The translations under genes were made by a program, and so were the position numbers. DNA of 64,000 bases from Sphingobacteriales bacterium 46-32 (GTDB taxonomy: Bacteria; Bacteroidota; Bacteroidia; Chitinophagales; Chitinophagaceae). How positions within the stretch are numbered: the first letter of the stretch is position 1; every line of letters begins with the position of its first letter. Positions 42,992 through 51,739 of this stretch are shown piece by piece. The notes beneath the pieces are model-generated. The model did no database searches. It was not told the DNA's origin and worked only from the letters and a program-made list of their open reading frames with translations. The DNA lies in NCBI GenBank assembly GCA_001898485.1, contig MKTY01000008.1, positions 1-64,000 of the forward strand, given 5' to 3'.

Positions 42992-44041
42992 ATGAAGCTT
43001 TCACAATTCCGTTTCGACCTGCCCCTCAATCTGATTGCCCAAAATCCTGCGAAAAAAAGAGAAGATGCGCGTATGATGGTGGTACACCGTCACACCGGTC
43101 AGATCGAAAACAAACACTTTCGCGACATCCTCGACTACTTCGATGACAAGGATGTATTTGTAGTTAACAACACGAAAGTTTTTCCCGCAAGGATGTATGG
43201 CCGCAAGGAAAAAACTGGTGCAAAAATCGAGGTCTTCCTGCTGCGCGAACTGAACAAACCCAATCGCCTCTGGGATGTGATTGTTGATCCTGCCCGTAAG
43301 ATCCGCGTGGGCAACAAACTGTACTTTGGAGATCAGGAAGACCTGGTAGCCGAAGTAATTGACAATACGACCAGCCGCGGCCGCACCATCCGTTTCCTCT
43401 GGGAAGGTTCTGAAGAAGGCTTTCGTGAGCAACTGGAAAAACTGGGCGAAACACCGCTTCCCAAGTATATAAAGCGCAAGCCTGATGAGGAAGATAAAGA
43501 GCGCTACCAGACCGTATATGCCAAACACGAAGGTGCAGTAGCTGCGCCTACAGCCGGCCTGCACTTCAGCCGCGAGCTCATCAAACGGCTTGAGATTAAA
43601 GGTGTGCGTTTTGCTGAAGTAACCCTTCATACCGGCCTCGGTACCTTCCGCCCCATTGAAGTGGAAGATCTGAGCAAACACAAAATGGATGCAGAATACT
43701 ATCGTATAGAAGACAATGCCTGCAAGATTGTGAATCGTGCCAAAGAATATGGCCATCGTATCTGCTCTATCGGCACCACCACTATGCGCGCACTGGAATC
43801 TTCTTTCACCGCGCAAAAACTGCTGAAACCCTCTGAAGGATGGACCAACATGTTTATCCATCCTCCTTACGAGTTTAATATTGCCGATTCGCTGGTGACC
43901 AATTTTCATTTACCCAAAACCAGCCTGCTGATCATGACCTGTGCTTTTGCCGGTTATGAACTCACCATGGAGGCTTATAAAAAAGCCATCAAGGACAAAT
44001 ACCGTTTCTTCAGCTATGGCGACGCCCTGCTGATTATCTAA
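42992..44041 (+). CDS. queA: S-adenosylmethionine:tRNA ribosyltransferase-isomerase
   Basis: 349-aa cytoplasmic enzyme that transfers the ribosyl group of SAM to 7-aminomethyl-7-deazaguanine in tRNA, late in queuosine synthesis. Marks: [20 protein letters not shown] at the start, [58 protein letters not shown], and [18 protein letters not shown]. Full length. ATG 42992 is chosen over 42923 because the family starts at MKLSxFxF. The leader is about 125 nt (see promoter at 42860). gluQRS at 20100 acts on the same modified base. Confidence 0.94.
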   Translation: MKLSQFRFDLPLNLIAQNPAKKREDARMMVVHRHTGQIENKHFRDILDYFDDKDVFVVNNTKVFPARMYGRKEKTGAKIEVFLLRELNKPNRLWDVIVDPARKIRVGNKLYFGDQEDLVAEVIDNTTSRGRTIRFLWEGSEEGFREQLEKLGETPLPKYIKRKPDEEDKERYQTVYAKHEGAVAAPTAGLHFSRELIKRLEIKGVRFAEVTLHTGLGTFRPIEVEDLSKHKMDAEYYRIEDNACKIVNRAKEYGHRICSIGTTTMRALESSFTAQKLLKPSEGWTNMFIHPPYEFNIADSLVTNFHLPKTSLLIMTCAFAGYELTMEAYKKAIKDKYRFFSYGDALLII

Positions 44042-44064
44042 ATAAGCCGTTCTCTGCTATTTTG

Positions 44065-44098
44065 AATGCCCTGCCACCCGGCGGGGCATTTCTTTTTC
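44065..44098 (+). terminator. Terminator after queA
   Basis: AATGCCCTGCC and GGCGGGGCATT pair over 11 bp (one T-G) around ACCC and run into TTCTTTTT, 24 nt past the queA stop. Confidence 0.85.
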
Positions 44099-44150
44099 CA
44101 GCATATATATTACCACTAAAAATCAATCACATACACTTAATAACCTGCAC

Positions 44151-44181
44151 TTTGAGCAAAGCCGCCAAAACCTTACCTTTG
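44151..44181 (+). promoter_or_regulatory. Promoter TTTG-19-TACCTTTG of the SPT-like gene
   Basis: -33 element TTTG (44151-44154) and -7 element TACCTTTG (44174-44181) with a 19-nt spacer: the full Bacteroidota consensus. The ATG is 35 nt downstream of the -7 box. Confidence 0.7.
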
Positions 44182-44215
44182 CGCAGTTTTATCCACTCAA
44201 TAACAATTCCATAAT

Positions 44216-45475
44216 ATGGCAGATATTTTCGAAAGACTTCTGAAACATGCCGGCCCTATTGGTCAGCATCGTGAGCGTGCACATGGTTATTTCGCCTTTC
44301 CAAAGCTGGAAGGTGAAATTGGCTCAAGAATGAAATTTCGCGGACAGGAAATGATTGTATGGAGCCTCAACAACTATCTGGGGCTGGCCAATCACCCCGA
44401 GGTAAGAAAAGCCGATGCAGATGCAGCACAGCAGTTTGGACTGGCGCTGCCCATGGGCGCCCGTATGATGAGTGGCAACAGTAACTACCATGAGCAACTG
44501 GAAGCCGAGCTGGCTGCTTTCGAACATAAAGAAGATGCTATTCTGCTAAACTTTGGCTACCAGGGTATGGTAAGCCTGATTGACGTGCTTTGTGGCCGTC
44601 ACGATGTAATCGTATACGATGCAGAAAGCCATGCCTGTATCATTGATGGTTTGCGCCTGCATCCGGGTCACCGTTATGTTTTTAAACACAACGACCTCGA
44701 AGATTTTGAAAAACAATTGCAACGTGCCACTGCCCTTATTGAAAAGCAAAAATCCGGCGGTATTCTCGTGATTACCGAAGGCGTATTCGGAATGGCAGGT
44801 GACCAGGGCCGTCTGAAAGAAATAGCCGAACTGAAAAAGAAATATGAGTTTCGTTTACTCGTAGATGATGCGCATGGTTTCGGCACACTCGGAAAAACAG
44901 GTGCCGGCGTCGGAGAAGAACAGGGCGTACAGGATCAGATCGATCTCTACTTCTCCACTTTTGCCAAATCGATGGCGTCTATAGGAGCGTTCATTGCAGG
45001 CGACCGCAAGATCATTGACTATATCCGTTACAATATCCGCTCTCAGATCTTTGCCAAAAGTCTGCCCATGCCACTGGTAATCGGCAACCTCAAACGCCTG
45101 GAACTGTTACGTACGCAACCCGCCCTCAAAGAAAAACTGTGGGAGAATGCACTTAAACTGCAAAGTGGCCTGAAAGAACGCGGATTTGATATCGGCAAAA
45201 CAGATTCGGTGGTAACACCCGTATACATGAAAGGAGGTGTGGAAGAAGCTACAGCCATGGTGATGGACCTGCGCGAAAACTATCACATCTTCTGCTCTAT
45301 TGTGGTATACCCCGTAATTCCGAAAGGACATATCATTTATCGCCTTATTCCAACTGCAGCCCACACAGATGCAGATATCCAGGCTACACTGGAAGCATTC
45401 TCAGCCACCAAGAAAAAGCTGGACGCCGGCGAATACAAAGCAGAAGCAATCCCCGATATGGCGGAATCAAGATAA
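44216..45475 (+). CDS. AONS-family PLP enzyme, probably serine palmitoyltransferase type
   Basis: 419-aa alpha-oxoamine synthase: a PLP enzyme condensing an amino acid with an acyl-CoA. PLP lysine Lys251 lies in FAKSMASIGAF; other marks are WSLNNYLGLANHP, YDAESHACIIDG, VITEGVFGMAGDQG and VDDAHGFGTLG. Bacteroidota use such enzymes as serine palmitoyltransferase for sphingolipids (or a cysteate variant for sulfonolipids). The usual GSR before the GN motif reads GAR (MGARMMSGNSNYH), so a different amino-acid or acyl preference is possible, and KBL (threonine degradation) cannot be ruled out. Strong promoter, strong terminator; monocistronic. Confidence 0.82.
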   Translation: MADIFERLLKHAGPIGQHRERAHGYFAFPKLEGEIGSRMKFRGQEMIVWSLNNYLGLANHPEVRKADADAAQQFGLALPMGARMMSGNSNYHEQLEAELAAFEHKEDAILLNFGYQGMVSLIDVLCGRHDVIVYDAESHACIIDGLRLHPGHRYVFKHNDLEDFEKQLQRATALIEKQKSGGILVITEGVFGMAGDQGRLKEIAELKKKYEFRLLVDDAHGFGTLGKTGAGVGEEQGVQDQIDLYFSTFAKSMASIGAFIAGDRKIIDYIRYNIRSQIFAKSLPMPLVIGNLKRLELLRTQPALKEKLWENALKLQSGLKERGFDIGKTDSVVTPVYMKGGVEEATAMVMDLRENYHIFCSIVVYPVIPKGHIIYRLIPTAAHTDADIQATLEAFSATKKKLDAGEYKAEAIPDMAESR

Positions 45476-45500
45476 TAAAGACAGAATACTGTCGTAAAAG

Positions 45501-45533
45501 AAAAAGAGAACGTCATTACGTTCTCTTTTTTTA
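45501..45533 (+). terminator. Terminator after the SPT-like gene
   Basis: AAAGAGAACGT and ACGTTCTCTTT pair over 11 bp around CATT and continue into a T-run. Confidence 0.88.
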
Positions 45534-45627
45534 TCCCTGTACTAATCAGAATTAAGTTGATGGCAGCCGTAACTGCTATTGCGGACAGCTATGATTTGAT
45601 GATAAAAGAATACCTGAAAAAAAAGAA

Positions 45628-45718
45628 CCTCCCGAATGAAATCCGGGAGGGCCCTAATCAAAAACCATTAACCATTAAACCTTATCCTATGAAAATTCAC
45701 AGGCAATATCGGCAATAA
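45628..45718. other. Hairpin and 9-codon frame resembling a lost SusC/TonB leader
   Basis: In the gap 45476-45911, CCTCCCGAAT (45628-45637) and ATCCGGGAGG (45641-45650) form a hairpin around GAA. An AACCATTAACCATTAAACC stretch follows, then ATG at 45689 opens a 9-codon frame ending TAA at 45718. In this phylum such AACCAT-rich runs often precede SusC-like genes, so this may be the residue of a deleted gene's leader, or a terminator acting on the minus strand, where a T-run follows the hairpin. Confidence 0.35.
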
Positions 45719-45832
45719 AGAATTAACACAAAACTTTTTGCCATTTTTTTTTGCTGAAAGTGTCAAAAAAACACCATTTATTGACTGGTCTCAATGTTAT
45801 AACGTTAATTAATGATATATCCGGTTAAACTA

Positions 45833-45863
45833 TTTGCTTGCGCAAACGTTTGTCTAACTTTCG
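45833..45863 (+). promoter_or_regulatory. ubiX promoter with CAAACGTTTG operator in its spacer
   Basis: TTTG (45833-45836) and TAACTTTC (45855-45862) flank 18 nt that contain the perfect palindrome CAAACGTTTG (45843-45852). The palindrome has the AAACGTTT core of LacI-family operators. A protein bound there would cover both promoter elements, so repression is the simple reading. The -7 box deviates by one base. Confidence 0.45.
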
Positions 45864-45911
45864 TTGTTATCCTTCAGTAATTAGCAGAATTTTACATTCA
45901 GAATATTATTT

Positions 45912-46478
45912 ATGAAGAAAATAGTCGTAGCCATTACCGGAGCCAGCGGTTCCATTTATGCCCGCCAGGTATTGCGGAAACTGGAATTACTGAAAGAACA
46001 CTGGTCGGCTGTGGATATCGTGATGACAGAAAATGCACGCCAGGTATGGCAAACAGAACTGGATGATGACAGCTATTCAAGGCTTCCGTTTCGGGCCTAT
46101 TCCACACAGGATTTTCTGGCCCCCTTCGCTTCCGGTTCGGGCCAATACGATACCATGATCATTGTGCCCTGCTCTATGGGCGTTCTGGGCCGGATTGCAG
46201 GCGGCATTTCCAACGATCTCATTACGCGGGCTGCCGATGTGGTGCTGAAAGAAAGACGCCGGCTTATTTGTGTAGTGCGCGACACTCCTTACAACCTCAT
46301 TCATATCCGTAATATGGAAACGGTGACACAGGCCGGCGGCATTATCTGCCCTGCCACTCCTTCCTTTTACAGCAAACCCAAAACGCTGGAGGATGTAGCA
46401 GCCACTGTTGTAGACCGGGTGCTGGACCTGGCAGGTCTGCCGGTAAAAACATTCCGCTGGGGCAGCAACGAAGATTAA
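45912..46478 (+). CDS. ubiX: Flavin prenyltransferase
   Basis: 188-aa UbiX-family enzyme that prenylates FMN to make the cofactor of UbiD decarboxylases. Family marks: VVAITGASGSIYARQVL (FMN-binding loop), IVPCSMGVLGRIAGGISNDLITRAADVVLKERR, LICVVRDTPYNLIHIRNM, CPATPSFYSKP. No UbiD gene is adjacent. The ATG follows the promoter and operator by about 50 nt. Its stop overlaps the convergent chitinase stop by 4 nt. Confidence 0.93.
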   Translation: MKKIVVAITGASGSIYARQVLRKLELLKEHWSAVDIVMTENARQVWQTELDDDSYSRLPFRAYSTQDFLAPFASGSGQYDTMIIVPCSMGVLGRIAGGISNDLITRAADVVLKERRRLICVVRDTPYNLIHIRNMETVTQAGGIICPATPSFYSKPKTLEDVAATVVDRVLDLAGLPVKTFRWGSNED

Positions 46479-47578
46479 GGATGCAGTGTACTATAGATTT
46501 TATCAAGCAATCCGCCACTGGTTATATCAAGAGTTAGCTCCCAAAACATAATTCCATTGAGGCCTTTCTCTTTTACATACTTTGTTTTGGCAGCAACGGA
46601 GTTCATATCATCGTAGGTGGCAAATATTTTCTCTTTGGGATTATAGGCATACGCGGCTCCGGCCTCTTTATCCTGGAAAAACCGGTACCCCTTTTCTGTT
46701 GTAATCGTGCTCCTGAAAATGGAATAAGGCACAAAACTTTTAAATTTCCCCGACTGGTAAAGTCCATTGTTTGTCCCGTCTACCTGCTCCCAGGTACGGG
46801 CATAAAAAGCTGCACCAATCACCACTTTGCTGAGCGGGAATCCAATACCGGCCAGATACTTCACAGCCTGATCGGCACTCTCCACCTGTTTAGATGTGGA
46901 GTAAAGCGGCGTATGATGGCCTGTAACAGTACTGAAACCGTTTACGAGATCATAGCTCATGAGATTTACACGGTCAATAAGTGGAGCCAGTTTATCCCAT
47001 TCCACTGCCTGCTCCAGAAAAACGGGGAAACCACCGGCTGCAAAACTGATCTCATTGTTTTTGCCCAGACTATCTCGCAATGCTTTTACAAGAGCGGTAA
47101 AATTGGGCCTGTCTTCTTCGCGGTAAGGATGCCCCGGATGCCCCGGAATGGCAGGATACTCCCAGTCGAGGTCTATACCGTCTGTTTTAAAATAGTTATT
47201 GATCTCTTTCACGGAAGAAGCAAAGTCGAGCCGTCCCTGCCCGGTAGCAAAGACATCAGAGCAGGGTTTACAACCACCCCAGCCACCCAGCGACAACATA
47301 ACTTTCAGTACAGGGTTACGTTTTTTCATCGACACCAGTTTATGGATAGTGGCGGTATCACCGGCATTATCTACATTGAGCCGGTTGCCTTTGAGATGGC
47401 AGAAACTATAAATGATATGGGTGAGTTTTTCTACCGGGTAGCTATCTATCTGGTTCACATTGCCGGAATAATAGGCAATGACCGTAACAGGTGCGCCACC
47501 CTTCTGTGCACACGCAGCGATCGGACAAATATACAAGAGGCAGAAGAGACAGCTTAACGGCAGAAAAATCGCACGCAT
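46475..47578 (-). CDS. Secreted chitinase-like protein, GH18
   Basis: 367-aa secreted hydrolase with signal peptide (about 1-24; a possible lipobox IAAC at Cys23) and a GH18 barrel. The catalytic motif DGIDLDWE is present with Asp133, Asp136, Asp138 and Glu140; SLGGWGG is the other family block. GH18 enzymes cut chitin or bacterial N-acetylglucosamine chains. It has no carbohydrate-binding module. Two Cys in GGCKPCSD may form a disulfide near the active site. Member of the phylum's usual polysaccharide tool kit; substrate not determined. Confidence 0.93.
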   Translation of the reverse strand: MRAIFLPLSCLFCLLYICPIAACAQKGGAPVTVIAYYSGNVNQIDSYPVEKLTHIIYSFCHLKGNRLNVDNAGDTATIHKLVSMKKRNPVLKVMLSLGGWGGCKPCSDVFATGQGRLDFASSVKEINNYFKTDGIDLDWEYPAIPGHPGHPYREEDRPNFTALVKALRDSLGKNNEISFAAGGFPVFLEQAVEWDKLAPLIDRVNLMSYDLVNGFSTVTGHHTPLYSTSKQVESADQAVKYLAGIGFPLSKVVIGAAFYARTWEQVDGTNNGLYQSGKFKSFVPYSIFRSTITTEKGYRFFQDKEAGAAYAYNPKEKIFATYDDMNSVAAKTKYVKEKGLNGIMFWELTLDITSGGLLDKIYSTLHP

Positions 47579-47895
47579 AATCTTTTTTTATCGAGGTGTA
47601 AAAAAAATGAAGAATGTAATGGTAAAATAGGACTTTCCCGTCAACCTTCCTGCAAAACAGTTGTTAGCATTGCAGAATCCTGACTGAGACAGGAAAAATA
47701 ACCATTTAACAAATTAACATTGCCTGTTGTCAGGATTATTGCGTGGAATGGAATCAAATAATGACTTTTACGGGAATTCTCATTTATATTTACCGCATAA
47801 CAGGCCAGGCGTAATGCAGGATTGTTATTGGCAACAATATTTCCTGCCGCTTTGCCCTTTGCCACTACCTGCAACATCCTTTGCCTATAATAAAA
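47579..47895. other. Intergenic gap before the Crp/Fnr gene
   Basis: No gene seen in 317 nt. A possible minus-strand frame (47641-47877) has no family signature and I do not trust it. The dyad ATTGTT-ATTGGC-AACAAT (47821-47838) lies about 60 nt before the regulator start and may be its operator. ATCCTTTG (47876-47883) is a weak -7 candidate. Confidence 0.4.
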
Positions 47896-48516
47896 ATGTC
47901 TTTACTAAAACAACCTTTCGAAGATCGCTGGTCGAAATATGGTGGCCATTCACCGATTAGCCTTTTTTTTCATCACATTCATCCTATCAGCCAGGAGGCG
48001 ATTGCGCGCATTGATGCCAGCACGTTCCCTTTACATGCCGCACGCGGAGAGATGATCTTTAAACCTGGCAGTAAAGGCGACCGCCTGTACCTGATCCTGA
48101 AAGGAGTAGTAAGGGGCTATATTGTAGAAGACGGGAAGGAGATCACTACATGGATCAATGAAGAGAACGAAATTATAGGTACTATCAGAAATCTGGGCCT
48201 GGCGGGACCTTCGGAAGAATCTATTCAGGCTATCGAAAACTGCGAACTGATCGGCATGCCTTACGAACTGGTAGAAGAATTATATACCACCTATCCCGAG
48301 TCAAATATTGTAGGCCGCAAAGTTCTGGAAGACAGCTACCGTGCTGCCGAAGAGCGGGCTTATATTTCCCGGATACCTGCTGCCGAGCGCAGATACAAGC
48401 GCCTGGTAGAAACCCGCCCCAACCTGGCCAATCGGATTCCATTGAAATACATCGCCTCTTATCTGGGTATTACACTCGAAACATTAAGCCGTATCCGCAA
48501 CCGCCGCTCTATTTAG
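47896..48516 (+). CDS. Crp/Fnr-family transcriptional regulator
   Basis: 206-aa regulator. Residues about 25-125 form a cyclic-nucleotide-binding beta-roll (HAARGEMIFKPGSKGDRLYLILKGVVRGY...ENEIIGTI), and the C-terminal about 60 residues a winged helix with IPLKYIASYLGITLETLSRIR (recognition helix). There is no Cys cluster for an iron-sulfur site, so this is not a classic Fnr. The binding-loop Arg is not obvious, so the ligand is uncertain. ATG 47896 is chosen because the start at 47881 (TTG) would overlap a promoter-like box. Transcribed alone and followed by a terminator. Confidence 0.9.
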   Translation: MSLLKQPFEDRWSKYGGHSPISLFFHHIHPISQEAIARIDASTFPLHAARGEMIFKPGSKGDRLYLILKGVVRGYIVEDGKEITTWINEENEIIGTIRNLGLAGPSEESIQAIENCELIGMPYELVEELYTTYPESNIVGRKVLEDSYRAAEERAYISRIPAAERRYKRLVETRPNLANRIPLKYIASYLGITLETLSRIRNRRSI

Positions 48517-48548
48517 CCATTTTTCTATACAGACAATCTTATTTGCAG

Positions 48549-48570
48549 AGCCGCTGTATAGCGGCTTTTG
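48549..48570 (+). terminator. Terminator after the Crp/Fnr gene
   Basis: AGCCGCT (48549-48555) and AGCGGCT (48560-48566) pair around GTAT, followed by TTTG. Confidence 0.75.
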
Positions 48571-48677
48571 TTATTTATCAAGAATAAGCACCCGATGATC
48601 AAGCTTAATTTTTAAGGCAGTTGCGACCTGCTACTTTGCAGTTGCAATTCATTATTACATCAATAAAAATTAACGTC

Positions 48678-49145
48678 ATGAAAACGATCAGTTACCGGAT
48701 TCTTACCGGATGTATGGCGCTGCTTTTGATCAGTAGCGTGCTGATGAGTTATACCACATACAGAGGCGGAGAAGGATTTGAAGTATTTCTAAACAACAAA
48801 CTCGTTGTTCAGCTTTTTGGTAAAAACATGAACGGCGCCAGTACCCTTTACCTGGAGCCCGGCGTGAATAATGAAATCAGCATTCGCTATCATCATTGCG
48901 GAAAGACTGGTAAATCGCGCAGGATAGATATAAAAAATGAAAAGGGAGAAATCGTCAAAACCTGGCGTTTTGCCGATAATGCCACTCCAGGTAATGCCAT
49001 GAAATTCAAAATAAATGAAGCCCCCGGCCTTAAACTCCTGGCGGGCCAGGTTCGCTGGAGTATTTATTACACCTCAAGTGAATTACCCGATGGCCGTCAG
49101 CTGGCTCTACTGGCCAACGGCAGTGCAGCTACTGCCAGGCGCTAG
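48678..49145 (+). CDS. Secreted protein of unknown function
   Basis: 155-aa protein with a signal peptide (about 1-27, CMALLLISSVLMSYTTYRG) and a mature part of about 125 residues in a beta-sandwich-like pattern: GEGFEVFLNNKLVVQLFGKNMNGASTLYLEP, then HHCGKTGKSRRIDIKNEKGEIVKTWRF. I do not know the family; small proteins like this occur in Chitinophagaceae. ATG 48678 is chosen over 48621 because the signal sequence begins at MKTISY. Terminators lie on both sides, so it is monocistronic. A Lys-rich and His/Cys patch (HHCGKTGKSRR) is the only distinctive part. Confidence 0.75.
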   Translation: MKTISYRILTGCMALLLISSVLMSYTTYRGGEGFEVFLNNKLVVQLFGKNMNGASTLYLEPGVNNEISIRYHHCGKTGKSRRIDIKNEKGEIVKTWRFADNATPGNAMKFKINEAPGLKLLAGQVRWSIYYTSSELPDGRQLALLANGSAATARR

Positions 49146-49156
49146 CGCATTGCGAC

Positions 49157-49181
49157 AGGCCGGCATGGCCGGCCTTTTTTT
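49157..49181 (+). terminator. Strong terminator hairpin
   Basis: AGGCCGGC (49157-49164) and GCCGGCCT (49168-49175) pair around ATG, followed by T6. Confidence 0.9.
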
Positions 49182-49311
49182 AGTTCCCCTTCCTTATCAC
49201 CTGTCTGCTACAGCTTCCACTCAACTGAACTCTCCATTCAGCAATTCATACAGTTTTGGCTTCTGCAGGAAAGCGGCATCCCGTTTTTTTGCCATACAAA
49301 AATCAACAGCC

Positions 49312-50112
49312 ATGACAATATCTTTTTTTAAACAAACGCTGACAGGTATCTTTCTGGGCTCCTTTCTGCTGCTCACAGCCTCTTCATGCAAAAAAGAAAA
49401 AGACAGTAAGCCTGATACACCCGGCAATACAATCCGCCTCGCCGAAGTAAAAAATGATGACCGGCAGGTCAATTTTTTCTACGATGGTACAGGCCGTGTA
49501 AATAAAGTAATCGTAAAAAGCGACCTGAATCTCAGCGATGAGACCATGGAGTTTCAGGTTTCTTACCAGGGCAACCAACTGGCCAAACTCAGTGCAACCA
49601 ACGGCGATGAACTGATACCTGTATACGAAAACGGTAACATAGTACGGGCAGATTACTATATGGCCGACACCCGGGTAGCATATACTACTTATCATTATGA
49701 AGCCAATCAACTCAAACGCGTTATCATATACGTTGGCAGCCAGCCGGATTATGAACCTTTTCTTGGATTTGACTTTGAATACAATACTACAGGCAGCGTA
49801 AGCAGAACGGTTGCGTTTGTGCGCAATAACATACCGGGTCAGCTTAAACGCAGCGGTCACGTAGATTTCACCTACGATGATCAGACCAATCCGCTGTTTC
49901 AACACCGGCAGTTGCTTTCACTGTTCTGGGAAAGCGTTTCTTCCCATAATATTTTGCAGGAAAATCACTTCGACGCACTGCTGAACCAATCCGATCGCTT
50001 CGCCTATAACTACACTTACAATAGCAACGGCCTGCCCGAAAGAGCCACTATTACCATGGGACTGCCCGGTCAACCAACCAGCACCAGCAACCTGATTTAT
50101 CGCTATCAATAA
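49312..50112 (+). CDS. Lipoprotein with YD-repeat-like strands
   Basis: 266-aa protein beginning at ATG 49312 with a hydrophobic signal core and a probable lipidation Cys at 26 (TASSCKKEKD). The mature part is beta-rich and repeats strands such as QVNFFYDGTGRVNKVIVK, FDFEYNTTGSVSRTVAFV and FAYNYTYNSNGLPERATI, akin to the RHS/YD-type strands of many Bacteroidota surface lipoproteins. I do not know a function. The frame is open upstream to 49015, but that part is the previous gene in another frame. It stands alone. Confidence 0.78.
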   Translation: MTISFFKQTLTGIFLGSFLLLTASSCKKEKDSKPDTPGNTIRLAEVKNDDRQVNFFYDGTGRVNKVIVKSDLNLSDETMEFQVSYQGNQLAKLSATNGDELIPVYENGNIVRADYYMADTRVAYTTYHYEANQLKRVIIYVGSQPDYEPFLGFDFEYNTTGSVSRTVAFVRNNIPGQLKRSGHVDFTYDDQTNPLFQHRQLLSLFWESVSSHNILQENHFDALLNQSDRFAYNYTYNSNGLPERATITMGLPGQPTSTSNLIYRYQ

Positions 50113-50343
50113 AATCTGTCATGAGCAATTGTACCATATCTGCAGACAACCGCAGGGCTTGTACAAAGCCGACGCCCTCCTGTAGCAAAACCGCCTGCAT
50201 CCCTAGCAGGCGGGATATGGTTTTTGTACCCGGTAACCCGGAAACAAGGCTTACTAACCAGCCCGCACAACAGCAAGACATTATCCATGATTTTGTACAA
50301 AGGCTGGAGCGCAGTATTGTGAAAAACAGCGGAAGCTGATGTC

Positions 50344-50696
50344 AGAATGTGCTGGTGTGCTAATTTGCTGATGTGCTAATGGGTTTCGTGATTTGACAAT
50401 TTGAAGATTGACGATGAAAGGAGAAAAGATAGAATAACCGTATGCTGTAAAACATCTTAAAACAGCTCCTTGCTGACAGTGATTCAGGATTAAAGGCATG
50501 GAGAGAATTGTGTATGTAAGTCTTCACCATCTTCGGGAAATATTGCCCGCAGAAAGCGCAGCCTATCGCCGGTGAAAAATTTACAATACGGGCCTAAATC
50601 TTACTGAAATTTTAGCTGCATCATTACCGCATTTTTCAATCGTTCGCTATGCAGCATTGTTTAGTTTATTAACCCATTAGCACACCAGCACATTCT
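50344..50696. repeat. 353-bp gap bracketed by 21-bp perfect inverted repeats
   Basis: The 21 bases 50344-50364 are exactly mirrored at 50676-50696 (core GTGCTGGTGTGCTAAT). The left side carries a second, imperfect copy (TTGCTGATGTGCTAATGGG) whose last bases match the CCC before the right copy. Inside are a degenerate CTGCG-type repeat near 50550 and no gene. A relative lies at 24147-24182. The layout suggests a non-autonomous mobile repeat or paired copies of one intergenic repeat. The stretch 50113-50343 before it has no gene I trust. Confidence 0.7.
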
Positions 50697-50765
50697 CTCT
50701 CCCGGCCGCACATACTTTTTTCGTTACCCATTCGTTATATCCGTAAGCAGACCCTACGCATATTC

Positions 50766-51620
50766 ATGAAAAAACTGGCATTCCTGTTACTATTGATCCC
50801 CATGGGCAGCATGGCCCAGAACTTCCATCTTTCTACCCGCCTGGGCATAATGTCATATCAGGGTGATCTCAAAGCCAAATCACTCTCACTGTCCCAGAGT
50901 AAATTTATGGGCTCACTGGGTGTGCGGTACGATCTTACTGAGCACCTTGCCTTACGTTCTTACCTGACTCTGGGCGGTTTGCGGGCCGATGACAAAAAAG
51001 GAACAGCCTCTATGAAAATGCGTAACCTTAATTTCTCCAGCAGCATCTTTGAATGGGAAGCCGGTCTGCACTACAGTATACTCGACCTGAATTATCACTG
51101 GTGGACGCCCTATGTGTATGCCGGTATTGCCCTTTATCATTTTAAGCCGCGAACCAAAGATGAAAACGGTGAAAAGGTTTTTCTTCAGCCACTTTCTACC
51201 GAAGGCCAGGGCGTAGTAGCCGGCGTTGATAAATACAAGCTCACTCAACTCAATATCCCCCTCGGCATCGGTGCAGAGCGCATGCTCAATGAAGATATGC
51301 GGGTAGGCCTTGAAATGGGCTATCGCAAATTATTTACCGATCACCTCGACGACGTAAGCGGCAACTATGCAGACCAGTCGGTCCTTTTTGCTGCAAAAGG
51401 GCAACAGGCTGTCGACCTCGCCTATAGAGGCGATGAGGTAGGCGCTGGCCCCTATCCCGCTGCGGGTGCCACCCGTGGCAACAGCAAAAACAAAGACGGC
51501 TATTTCTACATAGCCGCCACCTTCACTCTACGTTTTTACTTTGACAAATACAAACAGATTGCCGGACTGCCGGGATCAAAAAGAAGTAAAAAAGTAGGTT
51601 GTCCGGCCAATAGGTTTTAA
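50766..51620 (+). CDS. DUF6089-type outer membrane protein
   Basis: 284-aa protein with signal peptide (1-18, ending GSMAQ) and an eight-stranded-barrel-like layout: FHLSTRLGIMSYQGDLK, FEWEAGLHYSILDLNYHWWTPYVYAGIALYHFKP, LGIGAERMLNEDMRVGLEMGYRKLFTDHLDDVSGNY. These blocks match DUF6089 proteins, which resemble the type IX secretion ring protein PorG. Whether it is PorG-like in function cannot be decided. The tail after the last strand is basic (GSKRSKKVGCPANRF), so the barrel ends before residue 265. Monocistronic by context. Confidence 0.82.
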   Translation: MKKLAFLLLLIPMGSMAQNFHLSTRLGIMSYQGDLKAKSLSLSQSKFMGSLGVRYDLTEHLALRSYLTLGGLRADDKKGTASMKMRNLNFSSSIFEWEAGLHYSILDLNYHWWTPYVYAGIALYHFKPRTKDENGEKVFLQPLSTEGQGVVAGVDKYKLTQLNIPLGIGAERMLNEDMRVGLEMGYRKLFTDHLDDVSGNYADQSVLFAAKGQQAVDLAYRGDEVGAGPYPAAGATRGNSKNKDGYFYIAATFTLRFYFDKYKQIAGLPGSKRSKKVGCPANRF

Positions 51621-51639
51621 GAGAAAGGTATAATGGGTG

Positions 51640-51737
51640 TAAAAGTTTAAAAGTATAAAGAGTTTAAAGAGTGCATAAACCTCCTTAAACCCTTTATACT
51701 TTTAAACCTTTAAACTTTTATACTTTTATACTTTTTT
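51640..51737. repeat. AT-rich inverted repeat between convergent genes
   Basis: TAAAAGTTTAAAAGTATAAAG (51640 onward) is mirrored, with an extra 7-nt TTTAAAC-type insert, by TTTATACTTTTAAACC...AAACTTTTATAC up to about 51737. It lies between the ends of a plus-strand and a minus-strand gene; the long A/T arms could stop transcription from both sides. Confidence 0.6.
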
Positions 51738-51739
51738 AG

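Noticed and set aside
44216-45475. Firm naming as kbl (2-amino-3-ketobutyrate CoA ligase)
   Set aside because: No tdh neighbour, and the phylum's sphingolipid enzymes belong to the same family; left as SPT-like.
47641-47877. 78-codon minus-strand frame before the Crp/Fnr gene
   Set aside because: It covers the regulator's likely control region and shows no family signature.
50121-50339. 72-codon frame just after the lipoprotein gene
   Set aside because: No signal, no family and odd composition; long shadows occur on both strands here.
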